Positions 22,996 to 31,138 are shown, counted from the first letter of the stretch. The stretch: DNA of 36,414 nt from Saprospiraceae bacterium (GCA_016787345.1 JAEUUU010000042.1:1-36414), one strand, 5' to 3'. Notes: generated by a model from the sequence alone, not told the origin. A program made the numbers and translations.

Positions 22996-23026
22996 TTTGT
23001 AAATCGTGGCGGGCACCCTACATTTG
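22996..23026 (+). promoter_or_regulatory. Bacteroidota-type promoter
   Basis: TTTG at 22996-22999, a 19-nt spacer and TACATTTG at 23019-23026 give a full match to the TTTG/TAnnTTTG promoter of the housekeeping Bacteroidota sigma factor. Transcription would start around 23031-23033, giving a short AT-rich leader of about 25 nt before the T9SS gene ATG at 23056. Confidence 0.8.
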
Positions 23027-23055
23027 ACTTTTGTTTCACCTAAATTCTATCTATC

Positions 23056-25203
23056 ATGCTTAAAAAGACCTTTTTCTCTTTCCTTCTTTCTTTTTTCGCC
23101 CTGGGCTTCCTCCATGCGACCCACATTGTCGGCGGCGAAATCAGTTACCAAATGCTTTCCTTCGGCGCTTCGAACAACCTGTTCCGTATCGACATGACGG
23201 TCTACCGCGATTGTGAACACGGCCTGCCGCCTTTTGATGCCCCCGCTTACCTCGGTATTTATGCCGCTGATAATCTCCAGGGCCCCTACACGGTGATCGA
23301 AGTATATTATCAGTCCATCGATTCAGTCCCGCTGGCCGGAAACGACCCATGTCGGCTGGCGCCCAATGGCCTGTGCGTCGATGCTGCCTATTATTCCGCA
23401 CAGATCAGCCTGCCGTACAATCCGGTCGGGTACTACTTTGTATATCAGCGCTGCTGCCGCAATGAAAGCGTCACCAATATTGTCGATCCCGTCAATACGG
23501 GGGCTACATTTTATGCCTTCGTATCGGCCAACGCCCAGTTGTACGGCAACGACAGTCCGGTCTGGGCGGATTATCCGCCGGTAGTCATCTGTCTGGGCCA
23601 GCCGCTCGTATTCAACCACAGCGCGACCGATGCCGAGGGCGACAGCATTGCATACAGTTTCTGTGCGCCATACATTGGCGGAGGAAACGTCGTGATTAGC
23701 CCGGGTTTATACGGATGCAACGGTGCGCTCCCCAACCCGCCCTGTCCGCCGCCTTACGTGTGGGTAAATTACATGCCGGGGTATTCGCCCGAGCAACCCA
23801 TGGGTGGCAACCCGGTCGTGGGCATCGATCCGGCGACGGGTATCATCTCGGGCACACCCGACCATTTGGGCCATTTTGCTATTGCCGTATGCGGACTGGA
23901 ATACCGCAACGGCGTATTGCTCAGCCAGTTCCGGCGCGATATTCAGTTTATCGTGAGTTCCTGCAATCAGTCGGTTATCGTGGGCGCGCTGGCATCCTCG
24001 ACCCCTTGCGACGTCACCCTGACCGACATTGATCTGCAAGTAGGCAACGGCACGCCGCCATACACGTTCCTGTGGAATACGGGCGCTACCACCCAGGATC
24101 TCCCTGTTGTGTCGCCGGGTATCCCTTACAGTGTTACCATCACCGATGCTTCCGATTGCACCACCCAGGCAACCATCCGGGGCAACGATTGCGTATGGCC
24201 CGGCGATGCCGATTACAACGGCGTGGCCGACAATTTTGACGTGCTGACCATCGGGCAGTTTTTCGGCGACAACGGCCCGGAACGACCCAATGCATCCAAC
24301 GACTGGGTCGCCCAGCCGGCGCCGTTCTGGAGCGCCTACCAGCCCTCCGGCATCAATTCCAAACACATCGACTGCGACGGCGACGGGGCAGTCAACGTAT
24401 TCGATGCGCAGGTTGTACTGGCCAATTACGATAGCACGCACGCCACGGCTTTCCACCCGACTTACGACCCCGCGGCGCCGACGCTTACCGCCAACATCGA
24501 CCTGCCGTATTTCATGCCGATTGATTTTGTCAACCTCGATATTTCGCTTGGCGACAGCCTCAACCCGGCCGAAGACGTGTACGGTATTGCATTTACCATT
24601 GAATGCGACCCACCGGAAGCGATCATCAATACACCGGTCTGGAATTTTAATGCCAACTGGACGTACTCGATTTTTGGCGATGCGTACCATACGGTCAGCA
24701 TTGCCAAAGCATTTCCCAATGAAGACGGCCGTGCCGAAGTGGCCATTTGCAATACCCGGCGCTTGTCGTTTCCGAGTTTGTACGGCCATGTCGGCACCTT
24801 CAGTTTTCAACTCGACGATGAAATTCCGGGCGGGCCGGTCACATTTACGCTGTCCAATGTCCGCCTGATCAATGCCCAGGGGGAAGTTCGGCCGGTGAAT
24901 GCCGGAAGCGCCGTGCTGGGAGTCAGTCCGACGCAGGAGCCGGAAATGATCCGGGGGCAGTTGCGCATTTACCCCAATCCTGCCGGCAGCCGGGTGAGTT
25001 TGTTCGGCCCGGCGCCGTTTATGACCGACACCCGCGTGGATCTTATGGACGTCAACGGGCGTTTCCTGGGCACACTTCCGGGTTCGCCGGGCGCCGATGG
25101 CAGCCTGAACCTGAGTTTGCCCGAACTACCGGCGGGATTTTATAGCCTGCGGGTCAGCAGCCCGGAAGGCGTGTTGGTAGGGAAGATGATGGTAGGGGAG
25201 TAA
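23056..25203 (+). CDS. T9SS-secreted surface protein with dockerin-like calcium loops
   Basis: The 715-residue protein has a signal peptide ([10 protein letters not shown] to F-L-H-A). The mature part begins [10 protein letters not shown], the typical start of a large group of Bacteroidota surface proteins, with a Cys-rich beta domain to about residue 310 ([19 protein letters not shown]). An Ig/SprB-like unit follows (about 315-378: [16 protein letters not shown]). Two EF-type loops resemble a dockerin: [13 protein letters not shown] near residue 383 and [12 protein letters not shown] near 439. A cohesin-like beta region and a T9SS sorting domain (about 637-715, L-R-I-Y-P-N-P) end it. Its function is unknown; adhesion or a matrix role is likely. 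Confidence 0.88.
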   Translation: MLKKTFFSFLLSFFALGFLHATHIVGGEISYQMLSFGASNNLFRIDMTVYRDCEHGLPPFDAPAYLGIYAADNLQGPYTVIEVYYQSIDSVPLAGNDPCRLAPNGLCVDAAYYSAQISLPYNPVGYYFVYQRCCRNESVTNIVDPVNTGATFYAFVSANAQLYGNDSPVWADYPPVVICLGQPLVFNHSATDAEGDSIAYSFCAPYIGGGNVVISPGLYGCNGALPNPPCPPPYVWVNYMPGYSPEQPMGGNPVVGIDPATGIISGTPDHLGHFAIAVCGLEYRNGVLLSQFRRDIQFIVSSCNQSVIVGALASSTPCDVTLTDIDLQVGNGTPPYTFLWNTGATTQDLPVVSPGIPYSVTITDASDCTTQATIRGNDCVWPGDADYNGVADNFDVLTIGQFFGDNGPERPNASNDWVAQPAPFWSAYQPSGINSKHIDCDGDGAVNVFDAQVVLANYDSTHATAFHPTYDPAAPTLTANIDLPYFMPIDFVNLDISLGDSLNPAEDVYGIAFTIECDPPEAIINTPVWNFNANWTYSIFGDAYHTVSIAKAFPNEDGRAEVAICNTRRLSFPSLYGHVGTFSFQLDDEIPGGPVTFTLSNVRLINAQGEVRPVNAGSAVLGVSPTQEPEMIRGQLRIYPNPAGSRVSLFGPAPFMTDTRVDLMDVNGRFLGTLPGSPGADGSLNLSLPELPAGFYSLRVSSPEGVLVGKMMVGE

Positions 25204-25208
25204 ATTCA

Positions 25209-26429
25209 TCACACAAACCCCATCGGCCGAAACGCCTCGCCCAGAATATCATCCGCATCTGCTTTTAGCCAGCGCTTGAGCAGGGTGGCGTACACCTGCC
25301 GGAAATCCACCTGGAATTTCAGGTCGCCCTCATCGAGGTCGGCCAGGTCGGGCATGGGGTTGAGAATGCCTTTTTGCTTCAGGCTTCCGCCCAGGAAAAA
25401 CATCTGGTTGGCGGTGCCATGGTCGGTGCCGCCGCTGGCATTTTGCGACACGCGCCGCCCGAATTCAGAGAAAGTCACGACCAGCACGTCGTCCCAGCGG
25501 CCGTTGGCTTTGAGATCGGCTGCAAAAGCGCCGAGGGCTTCGTTGAGATCGCGGAACAGCCGTTCCTGCTGGCCTGTCTGGTTGATGTGCGTATCGAAAC
25601 TGCCGTGCGAGAGGTAGTACACCGAAGTATCGGAATCGGCCAGGATAAGCGAGGCAATGGTGCGCAGATGCCGGCCGAGTTCGGAATTGGGATAGTTGGA
25701 TGCCGTGGCTTTGGCGCGACTTTTTTCAAACAAATAGTCGGCCGAAGCCATGGTTTCCGCCATGGTTTTGTACAGATAACCCACAGGCGAATCGTCGTGT
25801 ACCTGTCCCGAGGGCGAGTTTTGGGGCTGTTTGACGGCGAGGTAGTCGCGGAAAAACGGGCTGTTGGCGCTGTCGTACAGGCGTTTGGGCTCCTGAACGG
25901 CAATGCCGCGCAGTTCTTCGCCTTTGAGGGCCAGGCTGAGCGTGTCGTCGATTTCAAGGATGGCCGTGGGGCGGTCGCAGCCCTTGCACTGGGCGTCGAG
26001 GTAACGGCCCAGCCAGCCCGTTTGCCAGATCTCGCTGGCCGGACTGGCGGTGTGCCAGATATCCATGCTGCGGAAATGGGAGCGGTCGGGATTGGGATAA
26101 CCCACGCTGTTGAGCACGGCGAGTTGCCCTTCGTCGTACAGACTTTTGAAGCTCGTGAGCGCGGGGTGCAGGCCGGCTTCGTCCGTTAGCGTCAGCGCCG
26201 TTTCGCGGGCAATGGCCAGGCGGGGCCGCTCGCGGTAATAGATGTCGTTGCGGGTGGGCACGACCGTATTCAGTCCGTCGTTGCCGCCGCTGAGCTGCAA
26301 CATCACGAGGATACGGCCGTTGTGGGCCAGTACGCCGGGGCGCCCGAATTCGTGCAGAAAATTGGGCAGCCACAGCGAAGCGGTAGCCAGCGAGGTGGTT
26401 TTGAGAAATTCCCGGCGTTTTATAAGCAT
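25209..26429 (-). CDS. DUF1501 family protein with a Tat signal
   Basis: The ATG at 26429 is chosen because it opens a twin-arginine signal (K-R-R-E-F-L-K-T-T at residues 4-12, then a hydrophobic stretch); upstream in-frame sequence is the intergenic repeat element. The 406-residue product shows DUF1501 features: I-L-V-M-L-Q-L-S-G-G-N-D-G-L-N near the N-terminus, D-R-S-H-F-R-S-M-D-I-W-H-T, Y-Y-L-S-H-G-S-F-D-T-H, V-V-T-F-S-E-F-G-R-R-V, and G-T-D-H-G-T-A-N-Q-M-F near the end. The family is related in fold to alkaline phosphatase/sulfatase enzymes and is exported folded; its substrate is unknown. It follows the DUF1800 gene on the same strand, a pairing seen widely. Its stop lies 5 bp from that of the convergent T9SS gene. 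Confidence 0.9.
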   Translation of the reverse strand: MLIKRREFLKTTSLATASLWLPNFLHEFGRPGVLAHNGRILVMLQLSGGNDGLNTVVPTRNDIYYRERPRLAIARETALTLTDEAGLHPALTSFKSLYDEGQLAVLNSVGYPNPDRSHFRSMDIWHTASPASEIWQTGWLGRYLDAQCKGCDRPTAILEIDDTLSLALKGEELRGIAVQEPKRLYDSANSPFFRDYLAVKQPQNSPSGQVHDDSPVGYLYKTMAETMASADYLFEKSRAKATASNYPNSELGRHLRTIASLILADSDTSVYYLSHGSFDTHINQTGQQERLFRDLNEALGAFAADLKANGRWDDVLVVTFSEFGRRVSQNASGGTDHGTANQMFFLGGSLKQKGILNPMPDLADLDEGDLKFQVDFRQVYATLLKRWLKADADDILGEAFRPMGFV

Positions 26430-26444
26430 GGCAATTTTTTTTAT

Positions 26445-26613
26445 GGTTGATAAGGGTTTATAAGGTTGATGAAAGGGGAAGGTTGCGCTCGGGATTTGAC
26501 CATTGACAAGGGTAAATCGGGCTGGAAGAAGGTTTAAAAAAGTCGAGCGCAGTAATGCCCCTTTTATCAACCTCATAAACCTCATCAACCCATATCAACC
26601 CCTTTTATCAACC
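26445..26613. repeat. Intergenic element A: inverted arms with a conserved structured core
   Basis: The left arm (26445-26478) and right arm (26558-26613) are imperfect inverted copies built from roughly 10-bp words of the type GGTTGATRAG/GGTTTATRAG. The 66-nt core (26485-26550) is closed by the 7-bp stem GCGCTCG/CGAGCGC and contains CCATTG at 26500 and GGTTTAA at 26531. The same core layout, with a different but still paired stem, occurs in element B at 28250-28423. Element A fills the spacer between the DUF1800 stop and the DUF1501 start, so it is transcribed with them. A mobile palindromic element (MITE/REP-like), a structured RNA or an attenuator are all possible. Confidence 0.85.
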
Positions 26614-26615
26614 TT

Positions 26616-28058
26616 TCAGCAAAGTTGAAACTCCGGGGTCGCCATCAGCTGCATAAACGTCGTTTTGATCCGTTTGTCGCGGCTGCTGCGGTCGGTGTGT
26701 TCTTCCATGACATCGAGCGGCGGCCGGGCCTCGGGCAGTTGCCAGAGGTAACGCGCCATTTGTTCGGCGAGCTGGGCGTCCGGGGTTTTGCCGAAGAGAT
26801 CGAGTACGGGCGTCCAGTTTACTTCAGACACGAGGCGTTTCTGGCGATCGCGCAAGGCATCGCCTTCACCCATATTCTGGTCATCGTCGTCTTTGGTACT
26901 GACGTTAAAATCGCCCTGCCAGGCCACGAGTTGAGGCAGGCGGAGGCGCAGCATGAGCGAGGAGGCGTCGATCCAGGTACGACCGCCGGGCCAGCCGGCC
27001 ACGTTGGGCGGGTAGAACAGGGTTTGGCCCAGGGCGTTTTGCACCAGAATTTGCGAAAGCGGGTCCTGCGGCTCGAAGGGCAGGGTGCGGCGCAGGCCGA
27101 CCCAGAGTTCGACGGGCGATTTGATCCGCGCGCCGATGTTTTCAGGGGCGTAAAACCAGGGGCTGCCCACGATGTCGTCGAGCAGGCCGGTGATGCTGTA
27201 TTGGCGTTGGAAAAAACGGGTGGCAAGGGCCTGGATGCGGTCTTCAGGCACGATTTCCTCGTTGACGATGAAGCGGTAAATCTTGCGGGTGATGTACACG
27301 GCCGTTTGTGGCTGCCGGAGCAGGATGTCGAGCACGTCGTCGCCGTCGAATGGGCCGGTTTGGCCGAGCACGGTCTTCGAGCCTTCGTCGTGCGCGCGGC
27401 GGCGAAATACAAAGTCGCCGTTGAGTTCGTAGCCCCAGCCGGTAAAAGCCCGGGCGGCCTCCTTGATGTCGTTTTCGGTGTAGTTGCCGCGACCGAGGGT
27501 GAAGAGTTCCATCACTTCCCGGGCGAAGTTTTCGTTGGGGTGCTGTTTTTTGTTCTGCTGGTTGTTGAGAAAAGCCAGCATGGCCGCGCTTTTCGACACG
27601 GCGCGGAGCAGGTCGCCGAAATTGCCCAGCGCATTTTTCCGGATAATGTCGAGCAGTTGCTGCTGATAAAGAATATTGATGTTGCGACTGGCAAAATGCC
27701 CGTGCCAGAACAGCGCCATTTTTTCGCGCAGCTGGGCCTTGCTGTAAATCATTTCATTCAGCCAGCGGACGTTGAGGTTGCGCAGATCTTCGCGGCTTTG
27801 GCGGCGCACCTGGCGCTTTTTGTCTTTGTCGAGGTTGTCGCTTTCCATGCGCCCGATCTCGCCGGCGCCCAGGAGCAGGCCCTTGACGGCATTGTCGGCC
27901 ACGTCGTAGTATTCCGGCTGGCCGGTGGAGAATTCCTTGATTTTGGACCACCAGGTGCTCTCCGGTCGCGATTCCCACGATTTCCAGTCGGCCGTAGCCG
28001 GCCCGAAGCCGGTGCGCCAGAGCAGGTGCTGAAGTTTGAGTTGTTTGGATACGGGCAT
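26616..28058 (-). CDS. DUF1800 family protein
   Basis: The 480-residue protein begins M-P-V-S-K-Q-L-K-L-Q-H-L-L-W-R-T-G-F-G-P, the usual N-terminal helix of DUF1800 proteins. Other family features: M-A-L-F-W-H-G-H-F-A-S, N-E-N-F-A-R-E-V-M-E-L-F-T-L-G-R-G-N-Y-T-E, A-A-R-A-F-T-G-W, F-V-N-E-E-I-V-P, F-Y-P-P-N-V-A-G-W-P-G-G, and the C-terminal L-M-A-T-P-E-F-Q. No signal peptide is evident. The family is of unknown function and is nearly always paired with DUF1501, as here. Long families of this pair are abundant in Planctomycetes and Bacteroidota. A terminator-like hairpin and element B separate it from the SPFH gene upstream, so it likely has its own transcription start. Confidence 0.9.
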   Translation of the reverse strand: MPVSKQLKLQHLLWRTGFGPATADWKSWESRPESTWWSKIKEFSTGQPEYYDVADNAVKGLLLGAGEIGRMESDNLDKDKKRQVRRQSREDLRNLNVRWLNEMIYSKAQLREKMALFWHGHFASRNINILYQQQLLDIIRKNALGNFGDLLRAVSKSAAMLAFLNNQQNKKQHPNENFAREVMELFTLGRGNYTENDIKEAARAFTGWGYELNGDFVFRRRAHDEGSKTVLGQTGPFDGDDVLDILLRQPQTAVYITRKIYRFIVNEEIVPEDRIQALATRFFQRQYSITGLLDDIVGSPWFYAPENIGARIKSPVELWVGLRRTLPFEPQDPLSQILVQNALGQTLFYPPNVAGWPGGRTWIDASSLMLRLRLPQLVAWQGDFNVSTKDDDDQNMGEGDALRDRQKRLVSEVNWTPVLDLFGKTPDAQLAEQMARYLWQLPEARPPLDVMEEHTDRSSRDKRIKTTFMQLMATPEFQLC

Positions 28059-28089
28059 ACGTCTGAGCGGTTATCAATCACGCCGGGCA

Positions 28090-28110
28090 GGGTTGTTGAT
28101 AAGGATTTAT
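28090..28110 (-). repeat. Solo arm fragment upstream of the DUF1800 gene
   Basis: Read on the minus strand this is ATAAATCCTTATCAACAACCC, a variant of the arm word of elements A and B, 31 bp before the DUF1800 ATG and in the same sense orientation as before the DUF1501 and SPOR genes. Confidence 0.55.
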
Positions 28111-28132
28111 GGAACCTGTCGGTGTGCGGTAT

Positions 28133-28166
28133 AAAAGCGACCGGGCGGCCTTTGCCGCCCGATCGC
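28133..28166 (-). terminator. Terminator-like hairpin between the SPFH and DUF1800 genes
   Basis: The arms GCGA-c-CGGGCGGC (28137-28149) and GCCGCCCG-a-TCGC (28154-28166) form 12 pairs with one mismatch and a 4-nt loop. On the minus strand the stem is followed by TTTTAT. It fits a rho-independent terminator for the SPFH transcript or an attenuator in the DUF1800 leader. The remaining part of this 371-bp gap holds element B and a small AAAC/GTTT hairpin near 28191-28221; I see no ORF in it. Confidence 0.65.
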
Positions 28167-28249
28167 CCTACAACACGGGTGAATCAACGTAAACAAAGAC
28201 GGCCAACGAGGCCGGATGTTTAATGCCTTAACAGAAAATTAATTTTTTA

Positions 28250-28423
28250 GGGGGTTGATGAGGGTTGATTAGGGTTTATGAGGTTGATAAAAAGGAGGGT
28301 GGATGCTCTCAGGGTCAGGCCATTGCATGGAAGAAATAAACAGGCGACCGGTTTAAGAACGCCGAGAGCGCCTCTCCCCTTTTTTATCAACCTCATAAAC
28401 CCTATAAACCCTCATCAACCCCC
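28250..28423. repeat. Intergenic element B: inverted arms with a conserved structured core
   Basis: The left arm (28250-28299) and right arm (28376-28423) are inverted copies of the same roughly 10-bp words as in element A and pair over about 45 bp with few mismatches. The core (28305-28369) is closed by GCTCTC/GAGAGC, whereas element A has GCGCTCG/CGAGCGC. CCATTG begins at stem start +15 in both copies, and GGTTTAA lies 13-14 nt before the 3' stem in both. The element starts 6 bp after the SPFH stop. No flanking target duplication or transposase is visible. Confidence 0.85.
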
Positions 28424-28429
28424 AAACAA

Positions 28430-29329
28430 TCATTGATTTAACAGGATAGGCGCATCCTTGCCGCCCATAATGACCACCTTGGCGTTGGGCGAATTGGCCA
28501 GTTCGCGCTGGGCTTTGATGTACTCGTACTGGAGCAACTGGTTGGTCAGGGTGCTGGTCAGGATACGTTGGTAATCGGCGATACCCTGCGCTTCGACGCG
28601 TTTGCGTTCGGCTTCCTGGCGCTCTTTGTCGAGCACGAATTTCATTTTCTGCGCTTCCTGCTCGGCATTGATTTTCGACTCGATGGTTTGGCGTACCGAT
28701 TCGGGCAGGGTGATGTTGCGGATCAGGAGTTGTTCAAGAATAAGGCCCCGGTCGGCAAAGTCTTTTTCAATGCTTTGAAAAATCTTTTGCTGAAACTCGT
28801 CGCGTTTGGCGGAGTAGAGCGCCACGGCGTCGTAAAACACGGCGTTGTCGCGGATTTTGGTGCGCGCCAGGGGGCGTACGATTTTGTCCCTGATGCTCGG
28901 CCCGATGTTGCGCAAAATATCAGGCGCCTTATCGGGCACGATGTGGTACAACACGGAGAGGTCGATCACCACTTCCAGACCGTCGGCGGTGAGCACCCGA
29001 ATGGCGTCGTCGCCTTCCTTGTCGCCCTCGTCGTGTACGCCCGACATGGTGTAGTTCTGTGTACGCACGTCGAAATGCGTGACGTCGACGAGCGGATTGA
29101 CGACGTTGAGGCCTTCCGTAAGCACCTTGGGCTGCACTTTGCCGAACAGGGTTTGCACGCCTACTTCGCCGGGTTCGATCTGTACGAAACATGCGCTCAG
29201 CAAACCGAGCGCGAAAAGGCTGATGCCCGCAATGCGGCCAATGCGGCCCGCGGAGGCGAAGTTGGGATTGACTTTGGAAATGGAATAGGTAACAAGGGCG
29301 ATGAGAATGCCGAGTATGACAAAAAACAT
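28430..29329 (-). CDS. SPFH/prohibitin-family membrane protein
   Basis: The ATG at 29329 (M-F-F-V-I-L-G-I-L-I-A-L) is preferred; an ATG 12 codons upstream is an alternative. The product is 299 residues. Two hydrophobic segments lie in the first 50 residues (the second is I-A-G-I-S-L-F-A-L-G-L-L-S-A-C-F-V). The SPFH/Band 7 domain follows: I-E-P-G-E-V-G-V-Q-T-L-F-G-K, V-D-V-T-H-F-D-V-R-T-Q, A-D-G-L-E-V-V-I-D-L-S-V, R-D-K-I-V-R-P-L-A-R. The C-terminal part is a long charged coiled coil (A-E-Q-E-A-Q-K-M-K-F and R-K-R-V-E-A-Q-G-I-A). Prohibitin-like proteins form large membrane rings that organise proteases or lipid microdomains. No FtsH or NfeD partner gene adjoins it. Confidence 0.9.
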   Translation of the reverse strand: MFFVILGILIALVTYSISKVNPNFASAGRIGRIAGISLFALGLLSACFVQIEPGEVGVQTLFGKVQPKVLTEGLNVVNPLVDVTHFDVRTQNYTMSGVHDEGDKEGDDAIRVLTADGLEVVIDLSVLYHIVPDKAPDILRNIGPSIRDKIVRPLARTKIRDNAVFYDAVALYSAKRDEFQQKIFQSIEKDFADRGLILEQLLIRNITLPESVRQTIESKINAEQEAQKMKFVLDKERQEAERKRVEAQGIADYQRILTSTLTNQLLQYEYIKAQRELANSPNAKVVIMGGKDAPILLNQ

Positions 29330-29410
29330 GACTTGAAGATTTGGTTTAACGGGCGAAAGGTGCATCCCCGGGGGAGGGGGATGGGGCTTTTTTTCGATGA
29401 AAAGACTCCT

Positions 29411-29763
29411 TTACTCGTCAAGAAAGCGTCGAATGTCGGTGTGAAGCTGGGGTAGATTGTTTTGCATAATCTGCCAGATCATTTCAACATCAACACCCCA
29501 ATAGTCATGTGAGACTTTGTTTCGAAGATTTTTAATTTTTTGCCACTCAACTCAACTTCCGGCTTCGAATCTTTGAATTGCTTTGATAACCGCTTAATAC
29601 ATTCACCAATCAATATAAAATTCATCAAAATAGCATCCTGATAAACAAAATTGGCTTCAAGGTCATGCGGGGTATCCATGTCCTTTCCTACCAATTGTAT
29701 TTTTTCGACCACTTCAAGAAGCAGTTCTAAAGAGTCTCTATCCTTTTCAGATAAAGATGGCAT
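29411..29763 (-). pseudogene. hepT: HepT-family toxin gene broken by a 5-bp tandem duplication
   Basis: The intact frame from 29763 yields 94 residues and stops at 29479, reading P-E-V-E then an unrelated tail. CTCAA stands twice in a row on the plus strand (29546-29550, 29551-29555). Removing one copy restores a 115-residue HEPN protein ending at 29411: V-E-W-Q-K-I-K-N-L-R-N-K-V-S-H-D-Y-W-G-V-D followed by I-W-Q-I-M-Q-N-N-L-P. The restored part carries the R79-x4-H84-x-Y86 RNase motif of HepT toxins and the Tyr that MntA modifies; the frameshifted product lacks all three. The start overlaps mntA by 17 bp. A sequencing error cannot be ruled out. The locus is visibly AT-richer than its neighbours, which suggests transfer. 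Confidence 0.88.
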
Positions 29764-30046
29764 AGCTTAACAGTTTTTGTTTAATGCTGGGGCGGACATA
29801 TTTTTCACGGGCAATGTCAACCTTGATGCCCAGTTTTGAACGAAAAAACTTTTCGAGAGCCAATCGCTTCTCCAGCAATTCCTTAGTGCCCTCTGCGTAT
29901 TCGATCAATATATCAACATCACTCTCAGGTGTTTGCAACCCTTTGGCATAAGAACCCACCAAGCCCAACCTGACGATATCGAACTTTTCTTGTAAAAAAG
30001 GCTTGTTTGCCTTTAAGAAATTAATGATTTCCGCCTGCGTATACAT
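29747..30046 (-). CDS. mntA: MntA-type nucleotidyltransferase antitoxin
   Basis: The ATG at 30046 gives 99 residues; a longer frame from 30082 would run over a good promoter and is rejected. The minimal nucleotidyltransferase motif is intact: G31-S32-x10-D43-x-D45 (V-G-S-Y-A-K-G-L-Q-T-P-E-S-D-V-D-I-L-I), with a later I-K-V-D-I-A acidic strand. MntA antitoxins transfer AMP units to the Tyr of the R-x4-H-x-Y motif in their HepT toxins and so silence them. Here it precedes hepT by overlap, the normal order. Because hepT is frameshifted, this enzyme may have no working partner at this locus. It lies 51 bp after pheS on the same strand, with its own promoter. Confidence 0.92.
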   Translation of the reverse strand: MYTQAEIINFLKANKPFLQEKFDIVRLGLVGSYAKGLQTPESDVDILIEYAEGTKELLEKRLALEKFFRSKLGIKVDIAREKYVRPSIKQKLLSYAIFI

Positions 30047-30051
30047 ACCTA

Positions 30052-30082
30052 CAAATATACAGGGTTCAAAGGCATTCGCCAA
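30052..30082 (-). promoter_or_regulatory. Promoter of the mntA-hepT locus, with a near-leaderless start
   Basis: On the minus strand, TTG (30082-30080) is followed after 20 nt by TATATTTG (30059-30052), a close match to the Bacteroidota consensus. The expected transcription start falls at about 30046-30048, on or beside the ATG at 30046, so the mRNA would be nearly leaderless. This also argues against the upstream alternative start. Confidence 0.65.
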
Positions 30083-30097
30083 GCCGGAGCCTGGCCC

Positions 30098-31138
30098 TTA
30101 CTGCACCGCTGCAAACTGGCGCAGGAAGCGCACGTCGTTGTCGAACAACATCCGGATGTCGGGAATATTGAACAGGCGGAGCGCCTGCCGTTCGATGCCC
30201 ATGCCGAAGGCGAAGCCCGAATATTCTTCGGGGTCGATGCCGCAATTGAGCAGCACCTGGGGGTCAACCATGCCACAACCCAGAATTTCAAGCCAGCCGG
30301 TGCCTTTGGTGAGGCGGTAGTTTTCTTCCGTGTCGGTTCCGAGCCAGACGTCCATTTCGGCGCTGGGTTCGGTGAAGGGGAAAAACGAGGGGCGGAGGCG
30401 GATTTTCGGCGCACCGAACATTTCCTGCGCGAAATACAGCAGCGTCTGCTTCATGTCGGCAAACGATACGCCGCGGTCGATGTACAGGCCTTCCACCTGG
30501 TGAAATTGGGCATGCGAGCGGGCCGAGATCGTTTCGTTGCGAAACACACGCCCGGGCGCGATGATGCGGATCGGCGGTTTGCGGTTTTCCATCACACGAG
30601 CCTGCACAGGCGAGGTGTGCGTGCGCAGCAGAATACCCGGCGCATCGACGATGTAGAACGTATCCTGCATGTCGCGCGCGGGGTGGTCTTCCGGCGTGTT
30701 CATGGCCGTGAAGTTGTGCCAGTCGTCCTCGATTTCGGGGCCGTCTGCCACCGAGAAGCCCATGCGGGTGAAGATTTCGACGATGCGGTTGAGCGTGAGC
30801 GAGACGGGGTGGCGCGAGCCCAGCGGAAGCGGTTCGCCCGGGGCGCTGAGGTCGAGTTGCACGCCGCCGCTGCCGGCAGATGCCGATTCGAATGCCTCAC
30901 GGGTACTGCGGACCTTTTCTTCCACCAGCTGTTTGAGCGTGTTGACCAGTTGTCCGAACTCGCGTTTGCGCTCGTTGGGCACGTTGCGGATTTCAGCCAT
31001 CAACTGCTCGAGCACGCCCTGCACGGTTTTGGACCCCTGAAAACGGATGCGGAACGCTTCAAGCGCTTCGGGGTTGGCAAGGGTTTCCGCTTCGGCGGCG
31101 GCAATGGCTTCCTGAACTTTGGCGAATATGTCGGACAT
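30098..31138 (-). CDS. pheS: Phenylalanyl-tRNA synthetase alpha subunit
   Basis: PheS charges tRNA-Phe as an alpha2-beta2 tetramer with PheT, in the cytosol. The ATG at 31138 (M-S-D-I-F-A-K-V) is chosen over an upstream in-frame ATG, giving 346 residues, the usual length. The N-terminal coiled coil (about 1-90) includes F-R-I-R-F-Q-G-S-K. Class II motifs follow: L-P-L-G-S-R-H-P-V, M-G-F-S-V-A-D-G-P-E-I-E, motif 2 F-R-N-E-T-I-S-A-R-S-H-A-Q-F-H-Q-V-E-G-L, F-T-E-P-S-A-E-M-D-V, and motif 3 S-G-F-A-F-G-M-G-I-E-R. pheT is not adjacent here. A weak promoter-like box, GACCTTTG on the minus strand, lies at about 31163-31170. Confidence 0.96.
   Translation of the reverse strand: MSDIFAKVQEAIAAAEAETLANPEALEAFRIRFQGSKTVQGVLEQLMAEIRNVPNERKREFGQLVNTLKQLVEEKVRSTREAFESASAGSGGVQLDLSAPGEPLPLGSRHPVSLTLNRIVEIFTRMGFSVADGPEIEDDWHNFTAMNTPEDHPARDMQDTFYIVDAPGILLRTHTSPVQARVMENRKPPIRIIAPGRVFRNETISARSHAQFHQVEGLYIDRGVSFADMKQTLLYFAQEMFGAPKIRLRPSFFPFTEPSAEMDVWLGTDTEENYRLTKGTGWLEILGCGMVDPQVLLNCGIDPEEYSGFAFGMGIERQALRLFNIPDIRMLFDNDVRFLRQFAAVQ

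Noticed and set aside
26625-28223. 532-codon open frame antisense to DUF1800
   Set aside because: The minus strand carries clear DUF1800 motifs throughout; the antisense frame is a compositional shadow.
29479-29763. A genuine short 94-residue HepT variant
   Set aside because: The last 23 residues do not resemble any HEPN end, while the continuation after removing one 5-bp copy matches the family down to the R-x4-H-x-Y motif.
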